Below the pieces are notes generated by a model that was given only the letters and a program-made list of their open reading frames with translations, did no database searches and had not been told where the DNA came from. Below are positions 1 to 5,830 of a stretch of DNA of 11,315 nt, one piece after another (position 1 is the first letter of the stretch; each line of letters begins with the position of its first letter). The stretch lies in assembly GCA_027621895.1 (NCBI GenBank), contig JAQCAK010000020.1:1-11315 (forward strand). The letters are read 5' to 3'. Position numbers and translations under genes: made by a program. This DNA is from Pseudomonadota bacterium. Lineage in GTDB: Bacteria; Pseudomonadota; Gammaproteobacteria; Pseudomonadales; Azotimanducaceae.

Positions 1-1336
1 CCGCCGGATCAAACACGCGCTTGATGGCATGCATCGACTCGATTTCTGGAGGACTTCGGCTGTAACCCAGGTAGTCTTTTTTAAGCAGGCCGACCCCATG
101 CTCAGCCGACACGCTGCCGCCAAACTCACCGACGATTTCCAGAACCTGCTGATTAAGCTGTTCACATTCCCGAAGGAACACATCCGGTGCCTGTTCCTCG
201 GGGCGCAGAATGTTCAGGTGCAGATTGCCGTCTCCGATGTGACCAAACCAGACGACCTCAAAGCCCGGATAACCGGCGGCCACCGCCTGATCTATGCGCT
301 CGAGGAAGGCCGGGACCTGCGAGATCCTGACTGATATGTCATTCTTGAATGGCGTTCTGGGCGTGATGGATTCGGAGATACCCTCTCTCAGCTGCCAGAG
401 CTCTGCGTTCTGTCGCTCGCTGGCGGCCAGTACACCGTCGACCGCTGTACCGTCTGCCACACACTGATCAAAAGCCAGCATGGCTGCGTCACTTTCCTCA
501 TACTCAACGAGGACATAGAAAGGCGCGGGCCTTGAAAAGGGGCGGCTCAGTCCCCGATGTGACGTCACATGGCCCAGCGCATTTTCCGAGAAAAACTCAA
601 ACGCGTTCAGTGTCAGCACCGCGCGAAACCGGTTCAGTATGGCGAGACAGCCCGCCATGCCGGTGACAGCGAGCAACATCACGCGGGACGATGCCGGCGG
701 TTCGGTCAGCTGCATGCTCGCCTCCACGATAAACCCGAGGGTTCCCTCGCTGCCCACAAACAGATGCCGCAGGTCGTATCCGGTCGCATTCTTGGTAAGG
801 CCCCGGTTCAGTTCGAGCAGCTCTCCCGTTCCGGTCACCACCCTGAGCCCGGAAACCCACTGCCGGGTCAGGCCATACCTGATGACACGAATGCCGCCTG
901 CATTGGTGGCGATATTACCGCCCAGCTGGCTGGACCCGCTGGAGGCAAAGTCTACCGGATAAAACAGATCCTGCCGGGCAGCGAAAGCCTGCAGGTTAGC
1001 TGTGACCACACCCGGTTGAACCTGTACCGAGCGATCCTCGGGACTGAACGGGCCAATCGCGTTCATGCGGTCAAAGGAAACAACCAGTTCGCCACTGGTC
1101 GCACAGGCGCCGCCGGACAGGCCCGTTCGTCCACCCGAGGGTACCAGGGCAATGTTTTCACGAAGCGCCAGCCTGACGATCTCCTGCACTTCAGCAACTT
1201 CAACGGGAAAAACCACCGCACAGGGCGCAGGCTCGTAAAAGCGCGTCCAGTCCTGGCCATAGGAGATCAGTTCAGCCGGGTCGGTCGAGACCTGCTTTGC
1301 CCCAACGATATCGCTGAGGCGTTTCTCGAGGTTCAT
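1..1336 (-). CDS. FAD-linked D-2-hydroxyglutarate dehydrogenase (partial, C-terminus off left edge)
   Basis: Flavoprotein of the GlcD/D-lactate dehydrogenase (PCMH-type FAD) family that oxidises D-2-hydroxyglutarate to 2-oxoglutarate and passes electrons to a flavoprotein or respiratory acceptor. I translated 445 codons with no stop or frameshift. The FAD-binding half has PSGGRTGLSGGA (residues 66-77), QLGGNIATNAGG (137-148) and TGYDLRHLFVGSEGTLG (185-201). The C-terminal half has KNDISV (331-336), GHIGDGNLHLN (365-375) and SAEHGVG (410-416). The two histidines of GHIGDGNLH and the glutamate of SAEHG match the metal ligands known in D-2-hydroxyglutarate dehydrogenases. VKVIRYG-like and YPVDFASSGSS segments resemble the Pseudomonas enzyme closely. 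Relatives are about 465 residues, so only the final PGKIF-like tail is missing. The ATG at 1336 overlaps the fba stop (ATGA) and has no Shine-Dalgarno, suggesting translational coupling. D-lactate or glycolate oxidase is the main alternative for the substrate. Confidence 0.85.
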   Translation of the reverse strand, partial: MNLEKRLSDIVGAKQVSTDPAELISYGQDWTRFYEPAPCAVVFPVEVAEVQEIVRLALRENIALVPSGGRTGLSGGACATSGELVVSFDRMNAIGPFSPEDRSVQVQPGVVTANLQAFAARQDLFYPVDFASSGSSQLGGNIATNAGGIRVIRYGLTRQWVSGLRVVTGTGELLELNRGLTKNATGYDLRHLFVGSEGTLGFIVEASMQLTEPPASSRVMLLAVTGMAGCLAILNRFRAVLTLNAFEFFSENALGHVTSHRGLSRPFSRPAPFYVLVEYEESDAAMLAFDQCVADGTAVDGVLAASERQNAELWQLREGISESITPRTPFKNDISVRISQVPAFLERIDQAVAAGYPGFEVVWFGHIGDGNLHLNILRPEEQAPDVFLRECEQLNQQVLEIVGEFGGSVSAEHGVGLLKKDYLGYSRSPPEIESMHAIKRVFDPA

Positions 1337-2397
1337 GCGGTTTTCTGGTCTAGCTCTCCAGCCAGATACCTGACAGCCATATCGTCCAGGGAAATCGGCT
1401 TGATTTTCGACGCATTGCCCGCCGTGCCGAATGCCTCGTATCGGGCAATCACGATATCTCGCATCGCCTTCTGCGAGGCTGCCAGGTACTTCCTGGGGTC
1501 AAACTCGGCGGTGTTCTCCGCGAGAAACCGGCGGATCGAGCCGGTAGATGCCAGCCGCAGATCGGTATCAATATTGACCTTGCGTACGCCATGCCTGATC
1601 CCTTCCTGGATTTCTTCGACCGGCACGCCATAGGTTTCAGGAATCTCTCCCCCGTTTTCGTTAATCACTTTCAGCCAGTCCTGCGGCACACTGGAAGAGC
1701 CATGCATGACGAGATGCGTGTTCGGCAACCGGTCATGGATTTCCTTGATCCGGCTGATGGCCAGGATATCGCCGGTCGGGGGACGGGAAAACTTGTAGGC
1801 ACCATGGCTGGTGCCGATGGCAATAGCCAGGGCATCACAGTTGGTCTGCCGAATGAAATCCACGGCTTCTTCAGGGTCGGTGAGCAGCTGCTCCATCGAG
1901 AGAGTGCCTGCAGCGCCAACGCCGTCTTCTTCACCGGCCTCACCGGTTTCAAGAGACCCAAGGCAGCCCAGCTCGCCTTCGACGGTCACACCACAGGCAT
2001 GAGCCATCTCCACGGTCCGCCGGGTCACTTCAACGTTGTACTCATAGCTGGCAGGTGTTTTCTGGTCTTCCTGCAGGGAGCCGTCCATCATCACGGACGA
2101 AAAACCAAGCTGGATGCTTTGCTGGCACACCCGTGGAGACGCGCCATGGTCCTGGTGCATGACGACCGGAATATCCGGGAACTCCTCGATAGCCGCCAGG
2201 ATCAGGTGACGCAGAAAATTGGGGCCGGCGTATTTTCGCGCTCCAGCGGAGGCCTGCACGATCACCGGACTGTCCGTGGCCGCCGCGCCTTCCATGATGG
2301 CTCGCATCTGTTCCAGGTTGTTGACGTTGAAGGCCGGGACACCGTAATCGTGCTCGGCGGCGGGATCCAGCAGTTGTCGCATGCTGACTAAAGCCAT
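1333..2397 (-). CDS. fba: Class II fructose-1,6-bisphosphate aldolase, Calvin-cycle subtype
   Basis: Zinc-dependent aldolase that cleaves fructose-1,6-bisphosphate into dihydroxyacetone phosphate and glyceraldehyde-3-phosphate, or condenses them in gluconeogenesis; cytosolic. The protein has 354 residues, the usual length for the Calvin-type subtype. Visible motifs are YGVPAFNVNNLEQ (18-30), HQDHG (81-85, with the catalytic Asp83 and zinc ligand His84), VEGELG (139-144), GTSHGAYKF (195-203, zinc ligand His198), MHGSSSVP (231-238, zinc ligand His232) and VNIDTDLR (274-281), which binds substrate phosphate. The frame is open far upstream, but the ATG at 2397 is chosen because the conserved N-terminus MALVSMRQLLD begins there and an AAGGAG lies 9 bases ahead. 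It follows pgk after 40 bp and its TGA overlaps the ATG of the dehydrogenase gene. All key residues are present. Confidence 0.97.
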   Translation of the reverse strand: MALVSMRQLLDPAAEHDYGVPAFNVNNLEQMRAIMEGAAATDSPVIVQASAGARKYAGPNFLRHLILAAIEEFPDIPVVMHQDHGASPRVCQQSIQLGFSSVMMDGSLQEDQKTPASYEYNVEVTRRTVEMAHACGVTVEGELGCLGSLETGEAGEEDGVGAAGTLSMEQLLTDPEEAVDFIRQTNCDALAIAIGTSHGAYKFSRPPTGDILAISRIKEIHDRLPNTHLVMHGSSSVPQDWLKVINENGGEIPETYGVPVEEIQEGIRHGVRKVNIDTDLRLASTGSIRRFLAENTAEFDPRKYLAASQKAMRDIVIARYEAFGTAGNASKIKPISLDDMAVRYLAGELDQKTA

Positions 2398-2406
2398 TTC
2401 CAGTTT

Positions 2407-2412
2407 CTCCTT
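2407..2412 (-). promoter_or_regulatory. fba Shine-Dalgarno
   Basis: On the minus strand this reads AAGGAG, 9 bases before the ATG at 2397. It decides the fba start against upstream in-frame codons, which lie inside pgk. A perfect hairpin (2414-2429) ends only one base away. Confidence 0.8.
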
Positions 2413-2413
2413 G

Positions 2414-2429
2414 CCGGACCCTGGTCCGG
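2414..2429 (-). other. GC-rich hairpin in the pgk-fba spacer
   Basis: CCGGAC and GTCCGG form perfect 6-bp arms around a 4-base loop in the pgk-fba mRNA. The hairpin occupies most of the only real spacer in this operon. No T-run follows on the minus strand, so it does not look like a full intrinsic terminator. It abuts the fba Shine-Dalgarno and could act as a processing or stability element, or tune fba translation; this role is inference. Confidence 0.55.
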
Positions 2430-2437
2430 TCTGATGC

Positions 2438-3607
2438 TCAGGCGGAGCGAGCTTCCAGCGCCGCCACAGCCGGCAGTGTCTTGCCTTCCACAAATTCGAG
2501 GAAAGCACCACCACCGGTTGATATGTAAGATATTTTTTCGCCAATACCGAACAGGTCGATGGCAGCAAGGGTGTCGCCCCCACCCGCGAGCGAGAAGGCG
2601 TGACTGTCTGCGATTGCATTCGCCAGCGCCCGGGTTCCCTCGGCAAACTGGGGAATCTCTGCGACACCCACCGGTCCGTTCCAGAGGATCGTCCGGGCAT
2701 CCGCCATGATTTCGCAGATGACCTTTGCAGATGCCGGACCGATATCCAGAATCATCTCATCATCAGCCACCTCGGTGACCGCCTTGACGGTAGCGGTTGC
2801 AGAGGCATCCAGTGACTTCGCCACAACAACATCGGTGGGCAGCGGGAAGTGAACCCTGTCCAGCAGTTCCCGGGCCTTGTCCAGCAGATCCGGCTCGTAA
2901 AGTGATTTGCCGACATTGATGCCCGTGGCCGCCAGGAAAGTGTTGGCAATACCGCCTCCCACAACCAGGGAATCCACCTTGTCGACCAGGGCATCGAGTA
3001 TCTCAAGCTTGGTTGAGACCTTGCTGCCGCCCACGATGGCCACCATCGGCCTCTCGGGGTCTGCCAGCGCTTTTGTCAGCGCATCGAGTTCAGCGCTGAG
3101 CAGTGGCCCGGCACAGACGACCGGTGCAAATCTGGCAACGCCCTCGGTGCTGGATTGGGCACGGTGCGCGGTCCCGAAGGCGTCCATGACATAAATGTCC
3201 GCCAGTGCTGCCAGCTTCCTGGCGAGCGTTTCGTCATTCTTCTTCTCGCCGGCATTTATCCGGATGTTTTCGAACAGGGCAATATCTTCTTCACCGGGCT
3301 CAAAGCCATCCAGGTAGTCCTCGACCAGGCGAACCTTCAGTCCGGTCAGCTCAGCCAGTCTTTTGGCGACCGGCGACAGCGAATAGTCCTGTTGCTCCGT
3401 GATCGGCTTCCCTTCTTCCGGTCGGCCCAGGTGGGACATCACCATGACCCTGGCGCCCTGTTCGACAGCCCAGAGAAGGGTCGGCAGCGCTGCACGAATC
3501 CTGGCGTCACTGGTCACCACACCCGCTTCCACGGGCACGTTCAGGTCCTCGCGGATCAGCAGACGCTTGCCGCTGACATCCAGATCTTTCAGCTGTGTGA
3601 TAGCCAT
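2438..3607 (-). CDS. pgk: Phosphoglycerate kinase
   Basis: Transfers phosphate between 1,3-bisphosphoglycerate and ADP, giving 3-phosphoglycerate and ATP (reversible; cytosolic). The 389 residues match the family length. Signatures are REDLNVPV (19-26), SHLGRPEEG (58-66), DAFGTAHRAQSSTEG (142-156), GGSKVSTKLEIL (193-204), ILWNGPVGVAE (307-317), GGGDTLAAIDLFG (342-354) and YISTGGGAFLEFVEGK (361-376). These cover the 3-phosphoglycerate basic patch and the nucleotide-binding C-domain. The loop GVAE has alanine where most bacterial enzymes have phenylalanine (GVFE). Translation probably starts at the ATG at 3607, whose A is the last base of the tkt TGA (UGAUG). A GTG three bases upstream (3610) would add one residue. 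AAGGA at 3616-3620 is 8 bases from the ATG and 5 from the GTG. The immediate neighbour of tkt rather than of a GAPDH gene is unusual. Confidence 0.98.
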   Translation of the reverse strand: MAITQLKDLDVSGKRLLIREDLNVPVEAGVVTSDARIRAALPTLLWAVEQGARVMVMSHLGRPEEGKPITEQQDYSLSPVAKRLAELTGLKVRLVEDYLDGFEPGEEDIALFENIRINAGEKKNDETLARKLAALADIYVMDAFGTAHRAQSSTEGVARFAPVVCAGPLLSAELDALTKALADPERPMVAIVGGSKVSTKLEILDALVDKVDSLVVGGGIANTFLAATGINVGKSLYEPDLLDKARELLDRVHFPLPTDVVVAKSLDASATATVKAVTEVADDEMILDIGPASAKVICEIMADARTILWNGPVGVAEIPQFAEGTRALANAIADSHAFSLAGGGDTLAAIDLFGIGEKISYISTGGGAFLEFVEGKTLPAVAALEARSA

Positions 3608-5598
3608 CACGACAATCCTTTAACGACTTCAGCGACGTGGGCCGGCGTGAAGCCGAAGTGCCTGAACAGGTCACCACCCGGTGCGCTGGCACCAAAGGTC
3701 GTCATACCCACCACGTCACCATCAAGACCGACCCATTTGCGCCAGTAGTCAACGTGACCCGCTTCCACGGCAACGCGCCTGCGGTTGCCGGCGGGCAGGA
3801 CACTTTCCCTGTACGCCGCATCCTGGGCCTCGAACACCTCAGCCGATGGCATGGAAACGACCCGGACTGAAACGCCCTCCGTCGCCAGCTGCTCTGCCGC
3901 TGTGAGTGCCAGGCTGACCTCGGAACCAGTGGCAATCAGGATGTTTTCCGGCGTTGAATCCGTTTCGTACAGGACATAGGCTCCCCGTTCGATGTTCGCC
4001 AGCTGCGCCGCCGTTCGCTTCAGGGTCGGCAAACCCTGTCGGCTGAATACCAGGGCCGTGGGGCCCCCATTCTTTTCAATCGCCTGCTTCCAGGCATAGA
4101 CGGTCTCAACGGCATCCGCCGGTCGCCAGACCGTCATGTTGGGTGTACCGCGCAGATTCGCCAGCTGTTCAACGGGCTGGTGGGTGGGGCCATCTTCTCC
4201 CTGGCCTATGGAATCATGGGTATACACGTGAATATTGGGAATACCCATGAGCGCGGACATACGAACCGCATTGCGTGCGTACTCCATGAATATCAGGAAA
4301 GTGCCGGTGAACGGACGCAGACCGCCGTGGAGCACCATGCCATTGGCGATGGCGGTCATGCCAAATTCCCGTACCCCGTAATAAATGTAGCTGGCATCAG
4401 CCTCTGCAGGTGTCATGGGCCTTGCATCGGGCCATATCGTCAGATTGGAGCCGGTGAGATCAGCGGAACCGCCAACCAGGTCAGGCAACAGTGACGCCAG
4501 CCTGGCGATGACTTCCGCTGACGCATTCCTGGATGCGACGCTGCGATCCTGGGCCTGCATGTCGCCGGCCAGCGCCTGCAGCTCTGAATCCCAGTTTTCC
4601 GGCAGCTCGCGCGCCAGGGCCCGCTTCAGGTCAGCTGCAGCCTCCGGGTACTTGTCCTGGTACTCTGCAAAACGCTGTTGCCAGGCGTTCTCCCGGTCTG
4701 CCCCTTTCTGACGGCAATCCCAGGCATCATAGATATCAGCGGGAATCTCGAACGGGGCCGCTGTCCAGCCGAGCGCTTCACGGGTGAGCGCAATTTCATC
4801 AGGTCCCAGCGGGGAGCCGTGACTGGACGCCTTGCCCTGCTTGTTCGGTGAGCCGAAGCCAATCGTTGTCTTGCAGCAGATCATGGAGGGCCGGGGATCC
4901 TGCCTGGCCTCGAGAATCGCCTGCTTGACAGCTTCCCGGTCGTGGCCGTCGACATCGGCTATGACATGCCAGTTGTAAGCCCTGAATCGACCTGGCGTGT
5001 CGTCTGTAAACCAGCCTTTCACATCGCCATCGATGGAAATGCCATTGTCATCGTAGACGCAGATCAGCTTGCCCAGCCCCAGGGTGCCTGCCAGAGAGGC
5101 GCTTTCGTGAGAAATTCCTTCCATCAGGCAGCCATCGCCCGCAAACACGTAAGTAAAATGATCGATGATCCCGGCATCGGGTCGGTTAAACCTGGCCGCC
5201 AGGATCTTTTCAGCGAGCGCCATGCCTACGGCATTGGCAAAACCCTGGCCGAGCGGGCCTGTGGTGGTCTCCACGCCCGGGGTCTCGCCATATTCCGGGT
5301 GTCCGGCTGTCCGGGAATGGAGCTGGCGGAAATTCCGCAGCTCTTCAATGGGCAGGTCATATCCCGTGAGATGCAGCAGGGAGTAGATCAGCATGGAACC
5401 ATGACCGTTGGAGAGGACAAAACGGTCGCGATTGACCCAGTCTGGATTGGCGGGATTGTGGCTCAGTATCTCGGTCCAGAGGACCTCGGCGATATCAGCC
5501 ATACCCATGGGCGCGCCAGGATGGCCGCTGTTGGCCTGTTGGACAGCATCCATCGCCAGAGCGCGGACAGCATTTGCTATTCGATTACCTGAATTCAT
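3607..5598 (-). CDS. tkt: Transketolase
   Basis: Thiamine-diphosphate- and Mg-dependent transferase of two-carbon ketol units between pentose-phosphate-pathway sugars; also the reductive branch of the Calvin cycle. It has 663 residues, exactly the E. coli TktA length. The N-terminal ThDP domain has SGHPGAPMGMAD (24-35, His26), SNGHGSML (63-70, His66), TGPLGQG (113-119), and the ThDP motif GDGCLMEG (154-161) ending at Asn185. The middle domain has SADLTGSN (378-385), the catalytic glutamate Glu411 in REFGMTAIANG, and THDSIGQGEDGPTHQP (460-475, His473). The C-terminal domain has ATGSEVSLAL (556-565). The frame is open back to 5757, but homology starts at MNSGNRIANAVRALAMDA, so the ATG at 5598 is chosen. 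No Shine-Dalgarno is visible before it. First gene of the leftward operon; its TGA overlaps the pgk start. Confidence 0.97.
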   Translation of the reverse strand: MNSGNRIANAVRALAMDAVQQANSGHPGAPMGMADIAEVLWTEILSHNPANPDWVNRDRFVLSNGHGSMLIYSLLHLTGYDLPIEELRNFRQLHSRTAGHPEYGETPGVETTTGPLGQGFANAVGMALAEKILAARFNRPDAGIIDHFTYVFAGDGCLMEGISHESASLAGTLGLGKLICVYDDNGISIDGDVKGWFTDDTPGRFRAYNWHVIADVDGHDREAVKQAILEARQDPRPSMICCKTTIGFGSPNKQGKASSHGSPLGPDEIALTREALGWTAAPFEIPADIYDAWDCRQKGADRENAWQQRFAEYQDKYPEAAADLKRALARELPENWDSELQALAGDMQAQDRSVASRNASAEVIARLASLLPDLVGGSADLTGSNLTIWPDARPMTPAEADASYIYYGVREFGMTAIANGMVLHGGLRPFTGTFLIFMEYARNAVRMSALMGIPNIHVYTHDSIGQGEDGPTHQPVEQLANLRGTPNMTVWRPADAVETVYAWKQAIEKNGGPTALVFSRQGLPTLKRTAAQLANIERGAYVLYETDSTPENILIATGSEVSLALTAAEQLATEGVSVRVVSMPSAEVFEAQDAAYRESVLPAGNRRRVAVEAGHVDYWRKWVGLDGDVVGMTTFGASAPGGDLFRHFGFTPAHVAEVVKGLS
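3616..3620 (-). promoter_or_regulatory. pgk Shine-Dalgarno inside the end of tkt
   Basis: On the minus strand this reads AAGGA within the last tkt codons. It is 8 bases before the ATG at 3607 and 5 before the GTG at 3610. The spacing slightly favours the ATG; both are possible. Confidence 0.65.
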
Positions 5599-5625
5599 AA
5601 GAAAGCACGGGGGAAAATTGCGCGT

Positions 5626-5654
5626 ATTCTCTCTTAGGACCGCTGAATCATCAA
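5626..5654 (-). promoter_or_regulatory. Candidate sigma-70 promoter for tkt operon
   Basis: Minus strand: TTGATG (5654-5649), a 17-base spacer, then GAGAAT (5631-5626). Each hexamer matches consensus at four of six positions with ideal spacing. The predicted start point is near 5619, giving a leader of about 20 bases before the tkt ATG. This agrees with the chosen start and argues against a longer N-terminus. The match is weak and other AT-rich hexamers occur nearby. Confidence 0.35.
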
Positions 5655-5699
5655 TGCGAGTTGAGCCATTTTGCTGCGTAGAGTGAAAGATTATCAATG

Positions 5700-5728
5700 T
5701 GGTGAACCTCGCCTTGGTTTGGTGAACC
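5700..5728 (+). repeat. TGGTGAACC direct repeat, 20-bp period
   Basis: TGGTGAACC occurs at 5700-5708 and again at 5720-5728. The start-to-start distance is 20 bp, about two helical turns, which would put both copies on the same face of the DNA. GGTGAAC recurs at 5819-5825 over the metK ribosome-binding site. The location in a divergent promoter region suits a transcription-factor site, but no factor is recognised. Confidence 0.5.
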
Positions 5729-5731
5729 CAG

Positions 5732-5737
5732 TAGAAT
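5732..5737 (+). promoter_or_regulatory. Candidate metK -10 hexamer
   Basis: TAGAAT matches five of six bases of the sigma-70 -10 consensus. The -35 position 17 bp upstream (TCGCCT) is poor, so an activator would be needed; the TGGTGAACC repeat lies over and just upstream of this spacer. Weak evidence. Confidence 0.25.
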
Positions 5738-5761
5738 GGCCAGCTTTCAATCGACACAGAC

Positions 5762-5780
5762 GTCCGAACCCGGTTCGGAC
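5762..5780 (+). other. metK leader hairpin 1
   Basis: GTCCGAACC (5762-5770) and GGTTCGGAC (5772-5780) are perfect 9-bp inverted repeats around a single C. As RNA they would give an 8-bp stem with a 3-base loop. As DNA they could be a dimeric operator. No T-run follows, so it is not a standard terminator. Confidence 0.6.
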
Positions 5781-5784
5781 TGCC

Positions 5785-5803
5785 GTCCGGGCAGCCGCCC
5801 GAC
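5785..5803 (+). other. metK leader hairpin 2
   Basis: CGGGC (5788-5792) pairs with GCCCG (5797-5801) around a 4-base loop. GTC (5785-5787) can add to it by pairing with GAC (5801-5803) if C5788 bulges. GTCCG at 5785-5789 can instead pair with CGGAC at 5776-5780, the 3' arm of hairpin 1. The two folds exclude each other, as in an attenuator or riboregulator. Confidence 0.45.
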
Positions 5804-5817
5804 TACCAGCAAATACC

Positions 5818-5823
5818 AGGTGA
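5818..5823 (+). promoter_or_regulatory. metK Shine-Dalgarno
   Basis: AGGTGA is complementary to the 16S 3' end and lies 7 bases before the ATG at 5831. It is the strongest ribosome-binding site of the rightward operon; metF and rsmE lack comparable sites. Confidence 0.75.
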
Positions 5824-5830
5824 ACTCGAC

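Larger units (their letters stand above)
5599..5830. promoter_or_regulatory. Divergent tkt-metK intergenic region
   Basis: This 232-bp region separates the leftward tkt operon from the rightward metK operon and must hold both promoters. It contains a candidate tkt promoter, a TGGTGAACC direct repeat, a TAGAAT hexamer (5732-5737) usable as a metK -10, and two hairpins next to metK. TAGAAT has a poor -35 partner (TCGCCT at 5709-5714, 17-base spacer), so the metK promoter is only a suggestion. If it is used, transcription starts near 5744 with a leader of about 87 bases that includes both hairpins. I see no coding gene here. Confidence 0.6.

Noticed and set aside
1..1336. Dehydrogenase as a frameshifted pseudogene
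   Set aside because: Direct translation of the minus strand from 1336 gives 445 uninterrupted codons with all motifs; it merely lacks a stop within the window.
569..1633. Long plus-strand open frame (354 codons) opposite the dehydrogenase and fba genes
   Set aside because: Its product has no recognisable domain, is rich in Arg/Pro/Ser as expected of antisense GC-rich frames, and both genes beneath it are clear on the minus strand.
1591..2391. Plus-strand open frame of 266 codons opposite fba
   Set aside because: Mirror frame of the aldolase gene with no family features.
4942..5592. Plus-strand open frame of 216 codons opposite tkt
   Set aside because: Antisense shadow; no domain or ribosome-binding site, while transketolase motifs are intact on the minus strand.
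5599..5757. 53-codon N-terminal extension of transketolase
   Set aside because: The 663-residue form from 5598 matches the family exactly; the extension has no homology and a candidate promoter lies within it.
5758..5765. AGACGTCC resembling a MetJ box (AGACGTCT)
   Set aside because: MetJ needs tandem adjacent 8-bp boxes; the flanking octamers match poorly. MetJ is also largely confined to enterics and close relatives, and this box overlaps hairpin 1.
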